A stretch of 64,000 nucleotides of DNA, taken from positions 496,441 to 560,440 of the forward strand of contig CAJJDN010000020.1 in assembly GCA_905182985.1 (NCBI GenBank), given 5' to 3'. Positions within the stretch are counted from its first letter, which is position 1; the number at the start of each line of letters is the position of its first letter. Source of the stretch: Paramecium sonneborni (lineage: Eukaryota; Ciliophora; Oligohymenophorea; Peniculida; Parameciidae). The notes below the pieces were generated by a model. It saw nothing but the letters and a program-made list of their open reading frames with translations. It was not told where the DNA came from and did not search any database. The translations under genes and the position numbers were made by a program. This document shows positions 47,890-63,222 of this stretch, in pieces.

Positions 47890-49121
47890 TCAATGACAAA
47901 AGAATTAATGATGCAAAGCTTCATGACAACTGATTCTTTTATAAGGTTCAATTTCAAGCATTTTTTATAATAAATCTCTTAATAATGGATCAAGTATCAA
48001 TTCCCTTAATGGTTTTTGATTTTCGACTTTAAGAATGCTCTCTTTGGTTGTGTTTTCTTAAGGCCAAATGTAGTATTTTCCAGTTGAAAAATTCTTTGTG
48101 AAACATTACTTCAAAGACCCTTTTGCATTGCTAGTCATCTAATAAGGGAAGTTTTGTTCAGTAATCTTTTCAACCAAAGCCATATGTTCATATTCATTTT
48201 TTCTTGTTTAAAATAATAAGTGTCCTAAAATATTTTAGATAAATCATTCCTACCTAAATACATCTCAGCGATGATACAAGCGATCCCCCAAACATCACTT
48301 TTATGATTCCATTCACTACATTACAACTATACCTCAGGAGCTCTATATTGACGTGTATTAATAATACAATCATGTCCTTCATAATCAAAAACTGCTCCAC
48401 CAAGGTCTATGATCTTGATTCTATCATCTTGGGGTAAGTATCTAATAAACAATTAATATTAGATATATACAAATCTTATTATCCTTTTTTAAATTTGTAA
48501 TTTTTACTGAAAAGGATGTTCTCTGGTTTTAAATCAGTGTGAACAATTTTTAAATCATGTAATTAACCTATGTACTTTAATAATTATTTGCTTATGCTTC
48601 TTATTAAAGTCATAGGAATTCCATGATTTTTATTTAATTTCATCAATTCATAGAGACTAGGTCCTAGCTAAAATTAGATTATAGCATATGATTACTCTCT
48701 CAAATACCATACAATAATATCCTTTATGATGGAAACATTCATATAGTTCAACAAAGTTACGACTAAGTCCTTTTCTCTTTAAATGGAATAAAACATCTGC
48801 TTCTGATTATGCACTTTCAACATGATTTCGTCTGACAATCTTCAAAGCAAATGTTTTTGAATTTCTCCTTTTGACTTTCAGCACTCTTCCAAAAGTACCA
48901 TCAAATATATGTCTTTTGACCTTATAATCTCTAATATATTCTCCTTTTCTGTATTTGTAATGTTAATCGTCATCACTTGAAGAGCTTCCATTAGATTCAT
49001 CATCTGTCACTATAGAAGAAGTTGTACTAGAACTATATAAATATCATATATAACATTCTTACTATTTTTATTTACGATTTGATCTTCGATTTGAACGTCT
49101 GCGTGATACTTTTGAGGACAT
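47890..49121 (-). CDS. CLK/LAMMER-family protein kinase
   Basis: 371 aa after removing introns of 30, 28, 29 and 29 nt; exact codon multiple. A Ser/Arg-rich N-terminus (MSSKVSRRRSNRRSNRKQKY) precedes the kinase domain: FDGTFGRVLKVKRR, FALKIVRRN, YELMKLNKNHGIPM, catalytic HTDLKPENILF, activation segment KIIDLGGAVFDYEGHDCIIN followed by TRQYRAPEV. HTDLKPEN and the modified DLG (in place of DFG) are typical of CLK kinases, which phosphorylate SR-type splicing factors. The RS-like N-terminus fits that family. The characteristic EHLAMMERI-like segment appears as EHMALVEKI. Confidence 0.92.
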
Positions 49122-49453
49122 GTTTAAATATTTATATTTATTTATATTTTTAATAAATAAGTGTTTTTACAAAGTTGGAATTCACATTTTATAAATTTAC
49201 CATTATTTATTCTATGAAATTCTTGTCATATATAAACTATTATTATTATATAATATCATCAAGATATTAAGATATATTTGTTTTATTATAGAAATTAGAT
49301 TGATTTAATATGATGTTTTGTTTTTATTGTTTATAAATAATTCTTATTCTCTAATAAATTCATATGTCAAATAGATAAAAATTAAAAATATAAATTCTTT
49401 CAATAATTCCAATACAAATCTATAAAATTGCTCAATATAAAAATATAGATTAT

Positions 49454-50329
49454 TCATTCTTTTAAACCGGCCTTAATTTATTTTTCATAACAATCTTTGT
49501 ATAGTATTCTAATCAATGCTAATGAAATAAAAGCTCCAACGAATGGTAAACCAGCATAGATCCATAGATTCCAAAATCTAGCCCAATGTCCATCTTTACA
49601 ACATTCAAAAAATACTAATCTATAATAATGAATTAAAAAGATATACCCAATAGCAATAGCTGGATTAAGACTACTTTTGGCAACATAACTTAAGGTTCTA
49701 CCTACTCCATATAATCCACTAATGACGATACTGTGTTCTAATCGATCTGATGTAAAATCCATAAGATCATCGTATTAAAAGAGAAAACCGGCAGTAAGGA
49801 TAAGTGTTCCTAAGATCTCTCCAAATATAACTGCAAAATACTCTTCTAAATTAGTTTATGATAAATATGGAACTTCATTGACACTATTTAATAGTCTATA
49901 AAAATGAATACTAATTCTTAAAGCATAAGAAACCAAATAAACTAGCCAAAAATGCTCCTCCAAATTAACTAGCGATAGCTACTGAAACCCAAAGACCTTT
50001 ATCATTGCCTGATAATACGGTAGTAATTGCAGGATTAAATGAACATTTCTGATTTTGAGCAACTAAGATTAACATTCCATACGCACAAGTGAAAACAAAG
50101 AGATTATTACTTATATAATTGAATCATTTTTATACTTGCTTGCATAGATAGAAAAAGTTAACATAAATGTGCCTAAGAATTCAAACCAAAAAATATAGAC
50201 AGCTTCTTTTTTCATCTATCCTACTTTAGTTTGAGGCATTCCATCTACTTCCCATTTGATGGGTTTATTTTATTTATTCATTTCTTGATTTACTAAATCG
50301 CTATAGTTTTCTTATTATTATTCTTCCAT
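49454..50329 (-). CDS. Aquaporin / MIP-family channel
   Basis: 277 aa after removing introns of 26 nt (50110-50135) and 16 nt (49896-49911); exact codon multiple. Six hydrophobic segments and the two channel half-helices are visible: the first NPA box in KCSFNPAITTVL and the second in SSLNPAIAIGYIFLI. The Arg usually after the second NPA is replaced by Ile (NPAIAIG), so the selectivity filter is atypical. MIP channels conduct water or small solutes such as glycerol. The N-terminus MEEQQQENYSDLVNQEMNKQ is cytoplasmic. Confidence 0.9.
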
Positions 50330-50600
50330 TTCTCAATAATATTAATTTAATTTAATTTAATTTACAAGAATTCTATATATTAAATTATATATCCTATTCA
50401 AAATGATTAAAGATGATGATAATTGATTTTATAAATATGAATTAAAAAAAGAAGAAAAATAAGTCATAGATTAATTTATATAAATTATAAATAATAATGA
50501 GAATATAAATAAATACTATATTTTTTAATGGATCAAATAGCTAATAATAAGGATTAATTGAAAAAGATTAATATCTAATTAAAATCAGCAATAACTGTAT

Positions 50601-52282
50601 ATGAAAAATTCAGATAGTGAATTCATTGTTGAATTCAAATCAAGAGTTTATAGAAATGTAAAAAAGGAGGGTAATTTTAGGTTTGCGTAATCAAGTCAAT
50701 GAAGATTATTACATAATATTTAAAAGAATCTTTGAAATATATTTAAGCTAATGAAGAACTTGTAGATAAAATATTTATCTTATTGTTGAGGATGAATTTA
50801 AATGATGAAATACTTAGAGAAAGTGAAATGGGAAATTTATTAATAAAAATAAAAGAAAAAAAATTATTGGAGAATTAACGATATAATATAAGTGATTAAT
50901 TATAATAAAAATGGTCGAGAATTAATATAATTTATAGAAATAGTTTAGGAGAACTAAAAAAGAATATGAATCAAAAAGATAAATAAGAAGAGAGAAAGTG
51001 AAAAGAAATTAATCATCAAGTTCAAATGATTCATCAAACAAGAAGAAAAAAATAAAAAAGAAAAATGTTAAGTATAAATATAAGCAATAATAAAATTGTT
51101 AGATTTGTAAGAGATAATATTCTTATGAATTATAAATATTTTAAAAAGATGATGAGCCAAATTAAAGAGGTATGACAATAGAAGAAGTGATAATATTTTA
51201 AAAATAATAAGCAGGAGAATTAAAAAGACTAAAAAATGGTTATGATATAAAACATAGAGAATCAATGATGGAAGGATAAGAACATAAGTTATAATTAGAT
51301 AATATATAGCATATGATTGAATAAATTCCATTTATTAAACCTATAAGTAAGTATTATATAATTTAATATGAGAATTACGTTTAAATTATTCTGAATCATA
51401 TGAAACTAATTTCAAGGAAATTCAGAAATAGTAAAAGAGAACTGAATATAATAGAGATGTATATAAATTTTAATTTCTATTAGATTCCCGAATAACCTGG
51501 GTATAATGAAATTTCTAATACATAATTTGTGATTCAATAAAAAATTATTCATCTGGATCCTCCTAAAAGAGAAGATCTTATGTTTATGGTTCAAATCATA
51601 TGCAATCGTGGATTTACTGAACTTGAAGAAAAACACAAAAATATTAATAAAAAATAAATCAAGGGAATTTTGAAAAAACCACAAGAAGAACAATCTTAAT
51701 AAAAGAAAGATGTCTTACTCAATCAAGCAAAACAAGATCTATAACCAAAAATGAATTAATTGGTCTAGATGATAATATAAAAATAAAATCATAGCCAGGA
51801 AAGCATTCGTAATTATATAAATCTATTTAAGTCTCTTTATTACATGATATTATATAAAAATTAAAGGAAATTGGTGAGGAATAATATATAAAAAATTTTA
51901 AATCATTCCTTGAAACTAAGTTGAATGACTAACAAACAATTATAAGTGAATAGGAACGTATAAAAAGTCAATAAGAATAGTAAAGAAATCGTTTTGAACA
52001 ATTATAAAACATTAATCCTACTCAGGCACAAAGATTAAGAGCATACAAAACCAAGCATTGTCATAATTATCATTCTCCTATAGGTTGTACTAGAGGAGAT
52101 AATTGTAATTTCATTCATGATTCTTGTTTTCCTGGAAGATCTGCTCCAATTCCTTAATATCCCAATTTCCTAAACAAATCCCTTTATCCTTAGACATCTA
52201 TACAATTAATCGTTTCTCCTCTGCTTCAATAGCTCAATCCTGCCATTTTTTTTGGAAGAAAAAAAAGGACGATAGTTTATGA
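50601..52282 (+). CDS. PNUTS-like protein: TFIIS-N-like region and CCCH zinc finger
   Basis: About 520 aa, several introns (a 23-nt one joins SRVYRN to VCVIKSMKIITQYLKESL). Residues about 20-100 resemble the TFIIS N-terminal (LW) domain: ELVDKIFILLLRMNLNDEIL and a basic helix. A Lys/Ser-rich linker follows (NQSSSSNDSSNKKKKIKKK). The C-terminus has a CCCH finger with C-x8-C-x5-C-x3-H spacing (CHNYHSPIGCTRGDNCNFIH). A TFIIS-N domain plus a C-terminal CCCH finger is the layout of PPP1R10/PNUTS, a nuclear PP1-targeting subunit. The frame near the 3' end is unclear (8-T and 8-A runs at ~52245-52266); the stop at 52280 is a best guess. Confidence 0.68.
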
Positions 52283-52726
52283 GTTGATATTTATTAAAAA
52301 ATACTTTTAATATGCTAATCTAAACTTTAATACAAGAATTAACATTTCATAAATATTCTTATTTTATATAAATTATCAATTCAAAAATACACTTTCAAAT
52401 TTTATATACCACATTATCAAAGTATCAATATATTTCTAATCATTATAACTTAATTCATAATTTAATATTTTATCTTCTAACAAACTAATTTAAACTAATA
52501 CTAATAATATCATTAATCTAAAAATCAATATATTTCAAAAGAAATCAAGAATATTTTATTTTATCACTTTATTAAAATTTTATTGTTAAAAACCAATTAA
52601 ATAATTAAGGTAAATACTTTTATAAATTATTTATTTGTTATACATTTTTATTTTTAATTATTCTTCCTTAATCCTTTTATAAAAAGTAAAAGTTTTTGAT
52701 ATAAATTCCAATTAAAAAATTAATAC
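52283..52726. other. Spacer upstream of the CDPK gene
   Basis: No supported ORF. The frame of the upstream gene stays open into this stretch only because TGA is scarce. Confidence 0.4.
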
Positions 52727-54401
<1,675 letters not shown>

Positions 54402-54553
54402 TTAATTTGATAAAATATACAATATATATTCTCTAATCAATTAACTTTAATTTTAAGACGAAATTCATCATAAAATAAAATTATCAGAGGAAAAAGTATA
54501 ATTTATATATATATTGGATAATATATTGCATTTATATGTCATAAGAATGGATG

Positions 54554-56248
<1,695 letters not shown>

Positions 56249-57573
56249 TATTTATTTTTTATTATACATTTACAAGATCTTAGATTTGCTTAAATTTCAA
56301 AATAAATTAAGTCTCAAAACCTATTCTTTTTAGGAAAAAATTAATGGGTTTTGAAGTGTAATAATTTATATATATAAATTAATTTATTAAAATCATAATA
56401 CATTATGTCACTTCTTATGCGTCTTCCTCTAAACTATTTAAAATATTATCAATCCATTTAATATCTAAAACCTTTTTGTGATTGAGAATAAATTTTATTA
56501 ACATAGTGGCTTTTTCTTTAATGCTTTTTTAATATTCTTTTTGATTTTTTAATTAAATTTCTTTTTACGATTATAGAAAAAATACAATTCATTTGTTACA
56601 ACTATTTATATTCAACAGTGATATAAAGGGAATAAATCTTCTATTTTTGTAGACTTTTAATTTCTTTAAGAAAATATGATAAAATTGAAAAAAAACAATA
56701 TTCAATTATTTTAATTAATAAATAAAACAACAAAATATAAAATTAAAAAAAACTCAATAAAAAATAAAAGATGCAAATTTAAAATCTTAAATTAGATTTT
56801 TAGTATTATTAAGATATCAAGTAATTTTGATGAATTTTAAAGAGTTATTTAATTTATTTGTTTAATATAAACAATTCAATAATTTTTCCATAAGTATATT
56901 TATAATTCATAAGGTAATTTCAAAAAAGTTATTACATATAATTTTTGAAATAAATATTTAAATAGCAAGAAATATTGAATGCTTATTGTAAACTTAATCT
57001 AAAGTGATAATAAATATAGCAATAAATTTGGAAGAGAAATCTAAAATAAATTGTATACCAAATATTGAGTGCATTAATAAAAATTAGATCATATGTGAGA
57101 CTAAATGAAGAGAAAACAATTTAAAAATATAAGGTAATCTTGAAATTTTTATATTAATAAAGTCATAAATTCTCAAATAATTTATTTGATAATCTAAAAT
57201 ATGAGGGTATTTTTTTGCTATATTTTTTTTAAACTAAAAATGAATTTAAATAGAATTAAATTAACTATCTCTTGATTAAAGGATCTTAAAAATATGAAAA
57301 ATTACTTATGAAAATCATCTAACTAATTTCAAGAATTGTAAGAGAATGATGAATTAAAGAAACTAAGAATTTGAGCTTCATTTTAAAATATTAAAAAAAG
57401 GTTTAGTAATATTGATTTACTTAGGTAATTAAAAGAAAGAAATGGGCTTAAATAAAAAAGCTTTCTTGAAATTGTAGTGTAAATTTTATAATTTCCATAT
57501 TTTTAATTATGAAGAGAAGTTCCTTTTTGATTAAAAGAATGATAATAATATATTTCAAATAATTATATAAAAT
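56249..57573. other. Long spacer with a possible gene fragment
   Basis: A short minus-strand stretch near 56406-56570 reads coherently (KSIKEKATMLIKFILNHK, VLDIKWIDNILNSLEED) but has no clear start or stop and could be a relic. The remaining ~1 kb shows no supported ORF. Confidence 0.3.
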
Positions 57574-60500
57574 ATGGGAGATATTTAAGGTGAGAGTGGG
57601 TAAACCTTAATTTAATCTGAATCGATAGGATTTTTCGAGAAAGTGAAGTAAATTATTTTTCAAGTTCTTTTTGTTTTACGTAAAGATGAAGAATCAGAAG
57701 AGTCTTAGATATCATTTTATATATAGACAGGTTTGGATTACTTTTAAATGCATACTTTTCCATTTAATGATAGCATATATTATTTATGGAAGGCTGATAA
57801 TGTGATAGGTTTTGTTTTAAATTTTGTGAACCTTTTTTAATTAAGTACATACATTCCAAATATTTCTTATTTTGCTCTGTTGTCATCTGTATATATATTA
57901 CTTGTAATAATTTTACTTATCATTTTGGATATCATATATGTAAGTTATTCATTTTCTAAAAATTAATTTGCAGCAACATGGCCTTTAGTAGTTTTGAGAT
58001 CAGTAACTTCATTAGTGGTTACTGTATTGTTTTTGCCGATAACTGAAACTTTGTTTTCTATATTATAATGTTAAACAGATCCAACAACAGGGGAATATAT
58101 AATTGATGGATATAGTGAGATATATGTAGTTTGTTGGTAAGGATGGCATACATTTCATGCATTATTGACATTATTATTTATGTTTATGTTTGTAGCTATT
58201 TGTGCTATAGTAGCATATGCATTTTTTGAACCAGGAATGATGAGTGATGATAGAACAGCAAGATAAGATAGTAAAGGGGAAGTTGCCTTTATTATTAATA
58301 AAGTTACATGTTAAGTGTTGTATTGTTTTTTAGGAGAAGGTTAATCATGGATATTAGTATTAGCAACTTTTTTAATGGCTGTATGGTTATTTTGGGAATA
58401 CAATTTTGAAGATCCTTATTATGATTATGAAGTAGGAAGATTTTACTCAATAATATCAAGTTATTATTTATGGGCAAATATTTTATTATTGATGTGTAAG
58501 ATATTTGAAAATCAAAATTTTAATGGAGGATTCATAGCTTGGATAATTGGATTACCATTTATAGTTTCAATTATGTTAATGACTAAAAAATCAAAAATAG
58601 ATACATTAATTAAGGTTTAAAAAAAGATTAGAAGTGGAAAAGAGATATGGGCACATATTCGTTATGTTTTATAGTTGATTTAATAATAAGAGAAAGATAG
58701 AAATTCATATATGCTTTTAATTGGATATATTGAAAAACACAAAGAAACTTGTAAATATAATGATTGCTATTTCAAATTTAGTAGAAGAAGAAATAATGAA
58801 TTAGATATGAATGATATGATTAGAGGTTTAATTTAAGAACTTGAAAAGATGTTTAAAGATGGAATTAAGAAATTTCCAAAAAGTGCAGAATTAAAGATAT
58901 TTTATGCATTGTTTATTATGGAAAGAAAGAAAAATAAAGAAGGAGCATATAAATAATTTGAACTTATAGATGATAAGTGCAAACCAGCTTTGTATCAATA
59001 ATTTATTAGATATAGATATATGTAAGATAATTTATATATTGTTTTTAAGGAAAAGTATAAAAGAAAATAAGAAAGAAAATAAAGATGATGATATTGTAGA
59101 AGCTATCAAATATAACAATCATTAAACTATGTGTGAAAAAAGTATGCAATAATCAGCAAAATTATAAAAAGACTTTTGGGGAGAATTAAAAGAAGATTAA
59201 CCTGATCTAGGAAAACTTATGAAATTGGGTGCAGATATTACATATGTTACTAAAACTGCTAGACAAAATTATGAGGAAATGTAAAAGATATCATAAAATG
59301 TATATTAAAGTGTTAAAATATACAGTAATTTTATTTTGTATGTTTTAAATGATTAAAAGTTAGGAGGAGAATTAAGAAAAATTGCATAGAACATTAAAGA
59401 AGAATTTTAAAAAGAATTTGGAGGAAGAAATGAATTTCTAAATATTGATAATTAACCTATTCCATTTATACAAGTTAGTGCTAAAAAAGCAGAAGTTGGT
59501 AAAATAGTAAATGTTAATACTTTATTTACTACATTTTTTGGGTATTAAAAAGAAGAATTAATAAATAAATCAATTAATGTATTAATGCCAAAACTATATG
59601 CAGAAAAACATGATAGTTATCTTATTGAATTTTTTGATAATATTGTTTTAAATTTAAAATTAGAAGGAGAAATTGACAGTTAATATTTGGATACAGATTA
59701 AACATAAATTTTTAAGCATAAAAATGGATATGTTGTTCCATTTATATATCATGTTACACTTAATCTAGAAACCATGAAATACTTAACTATATTCAAAAGT
59801 GAGAATACTATCAAAAGTTAAGTCATTTTTATTGTAGATAGTAGTTCTAAAATATTTGAAATGTCATCAGGAGCAATAATCTTTTTTGATTTAGAACTTA
59901 AATAAATTGAAAAAGATGTTTATCTTAATAGTTATATTTCAAATATTCTTTTATAAAATGACAAACACATTTAGTATAATCATCAAAGCAAAGATGGAAT
60001 TGAATGTAATATAAATATAATACCTTAGAGACATTCTATTTTTTATGCATGATTAAAGAAATAAAGCTACCTTAAAGAATGGAAGAAAGTAACCATGATA
60101 AGGCAAACCTATAAGATGAAAGTAATAATATCAAAACTGGAAAATGGTTAGTGAGATTAGAAAAGTTAGAAAAAAATGAAGTCAATTTAGGAGGATAACA
60201 AAAGAAAAATAAAAATTTTGCTGCTAGTACTCGATAACTCATAACAGCCACAAATACAAATACAAATAGCAATCCAAACTCATCAAAATATCTTTAAACA
60301 TCAAAGATCTAAGTAAATCAATCAATTGATGGACAATTACCTAAATTTGAAGCTAATTTAGAATTTGATTAATAATATGCAGTTTTTTTATCTGAACTTT
60401 ATTCTGAACCTAGATATGATGACTATAAAATGCTTTTAAATTAATAGGTAGAAAGTTATGTAAATCCTGTTGTAGATTATTCTTGTGACATTGTAATAAG

Positions 60501-62459
60501 GAGATTGATAAGAAATTAAATATTGAATATAGATGAAGAAAAAGAATAAGAATTTTTACTTTAACTTGAAGAGGAAGAAGAGGAAAATTCATTGTTTCGG
60601 TTTAATCAAAATTTATATGAAGATGAGGATGATTATAAAATATTTGCTCATAGAAACTCATAAGATCTTATTCGTGGAGTTCTTAATCAAGATCATAAGC
60701 ACATAAAAATAACAGAATTCAAAGTTTATTCAAATCTTTGGATATTCTTCATATTTTTTATTACAGTTCTTTAATATTTATTCTGTCAGTCGTATTTCAT
60801 CTCATATAAAGAAAGCATAAAATCAATTTACTTAGTGAATAATGAAATAATTCAATAAAATTAAGTAATTTCAAGAGTATTAGATTTATGCTTACCTTAA
60901 TAATCAAATCTTACTTAATTGTATCTAGAACTTTAATTTGCTTCAAATAATGCAACAGCTTTTAATTAATATGTAAATTCTGCCTTATTAGATTATTATT
61001 TTAAAGATCATATTGTAACATTAAGATTTTTTGATGATGATATTTATACTGAAATTGATATTAAACTAGAGAGTGCTATGCTGTTAATTCAATCGTTAGC
61101 ATTAAATACAACACTTTTAGATTAACAAGTATTTAATTACAAAAGTAATATAATATAAAATATTGTTTATAATCATTTTAATGTCATCAATCATTAAATT
61201 ACTAATATTGCTTATGAGTTATTTTATAATGTTGAAAATTAAATGAATAAATATGATGCTAATTTACTAATTACTTTGGGGATACTAATTTTAGTCACTT
61301 CTCTTGCTATGACAAAATTCATAACCTTGATGTTAAGTATCAAAATGGATAGGGAAAATATTTTATTTTTATTTTTAGATATTCCTTAAAAACATATAAG
61401 TATTCTCTATAAGAAAGTTGAATATTTTATAAAGAATTATATTAGTATAGAAGAATTAAAAAGAAAAAATGAACTTGAAGGTTATGATTCAAGCGAAGAA
61501 GAATAAATCTAAGATGATCAAAAAAAAGATCCAGAGGAGGAAGAGAACTTTATATAATTATAATTAAAAAGAAAAAAAATTATTGAAAAATATAGAAAGA
61601 ATAAATTTAAAGGAAATCAAGCAATCATTATTTAATTTATATTCATAGCTCTTTGTACATTAATATTTGCTGTTTATAATATAATTAGTTCAGCTAGTGA
61701 AAGAGCTTAAATTAGATATTTGCTTCCTTAATACTTTTCTGGATTTATGGATATTTCTGAATATGGAAATTACTTAAATACCTTTAAATTAGCAACTTTA
61801 GATAATTAATATAATTTAATCAATTAAACTGCTTATGAATCAGCTTTTACTTAGATTAATACTTTCACAGGTAATCAATTAAATTCATAGAATTTTGCAT
61901 CTGCTCTTTTGAATTAATTACCAACATTAAGAAATATGTATTTTGGAATTTACTATGGAGATATTTGTAATGAATTAGGATACACAAAAAATGATGAGTG
62001 TTATTCTATTATTGAAGGCAATCTTGAATTAGGGATTTTTAATGTTGAATAATATTATTTATAATATTTTAGACATCAATTGTCTATAAATTAAAAAGGT
62101 GAGATTGTTTATGATCCATATATATATTAGATAGATTCATCTCTTTATAATTATGTTAGTAAAGCAGTGGATTAAATACAAAGTTATTAATTATCAATGA
62201 TGACAGACCAGATGGATGCAACTTTAAATATATAACTTATACTTGTAATAATCTTTATATTGGTATTGTTACTTATCTTTGTTATTTATTGGTTACCATT
62301 CCTAACTAGTATTAATTCGCAAGTATAATTCAAATATATAAATAGATAAATTAAAATATTCAAATGTTGAACATGATACCAATAGATGTAATTAAGGATA
62401 ATAAAACAATTAGAAGATTTTTGAAAAATCTAATAAAAGATATGAATATTTAAGATTGA
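57574..62459 (+). CDS. Large polytopic membrane protein with TmcB/TmcC-like TPR region and PAS domain
   Basis: 1603 aa after removing introns 59022-59049 (28 nt), 60006-60028 (23) and 62323-62345 (23); exact codon multiple. Starts MGDIQGESGQTLIQSESIGF. The N-terminal ~360 residues hold about eight membrane segments (FALLSSVYILLVIILLIILD, HALLTLLFMFMFVAICAIVA). A cytoplasmic helical region follows, matching the TPR-like repeats of TmcB/TmcC proteins (YMLLIGYIEKHKETCKYNDC, KSAELKIFYALFIMERKK). A PAS domain lies at about 615-740 (VNTLFTTFFGYQKEELINKS). After a low-complexity linker the C-terminal third has at least four more membrane segments. Probably a membrane sensor; the ligand is unknown. 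Without the intron at 60006 it would appear as two genes. Confidence 0.85.
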
Positions 62460-63222
62460 AAACTTTATTTTTATCATTATATATCTATTAAATCTAAAAA
62501 TATTTTTCTAAGGCTTTTTCTTCTATAACCCCTTAAAAAAAATTTAACTTATAATTTAAATTCCATTCTTAAATACAAATAATTGGTTCAAAAAAGATTT
62601 TCGATTAACGCATAACATTTTCAAAATTTTAAATAATATTATAATTATCTTCCTCTAATTTAGAAATTATGTTGTTAATTAAAATATCATTTAAATCGAT
62701 TAATAAAGTCTTTATAAAATGATATTTTTTACAAGATACTGTTTCCTCTTTCCATTGTTTTTGATGTTTAATTATGAATTATATAAAAATTTATAATTAG
62801 ATTTTTTTTTAAAAAGAACTGCAAGATGATAAAAAGAAGTAATATATTACTTAAGGTCAAAAATTTAATTTATTTAAATAGGTAAATAAACTATAAAAAG
62901 CATAAAAGATTGATAATTAAATAATTAAATAAATGAGGAAGTAAGTGTTTAAGAATTAAATAAAGTAAAGAAAATATTTATTTAGATAAATTTCGTTATT
63001 ATGTTAGTTTAAATTTATTTTTATGAGTTGATGTTAAGTAATTATATAAATTTGTTGAATCATAGCGATGTATATCCCGTCCAGATATTTGTTGATAGTG
63101 GAAAATTCTATTCTTAAAAATAAAATAGAAAGTTAAGAAGCTACTAATTAAAAAATCAACAATATAATCATGATGTGATTATTCTGATGATGTCATTTAT
63201 ATTTGATAAATTAAAAGAATAA
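62460..63222. other. Intergenic stretch, nothing recognised
   Basis: AT-rich, no convincing ORF. The reading frame of the next gene is open back to about 63008 without another clear signal peptide. Confidence 0.45.

Noticed and set aside
51068..51693. Two hydrophobic minus-strand standard-code ORFs
   Set aside because: They are antisense shadows of the PNUTS-like plus-strand gene.
62881..63222. Upstream extension of the secreted cysteine-rich protein to about 63008
   Set aside because: The frame is open, but the signal peptide beginning at 63223 would be internal; the later start is more plausible.
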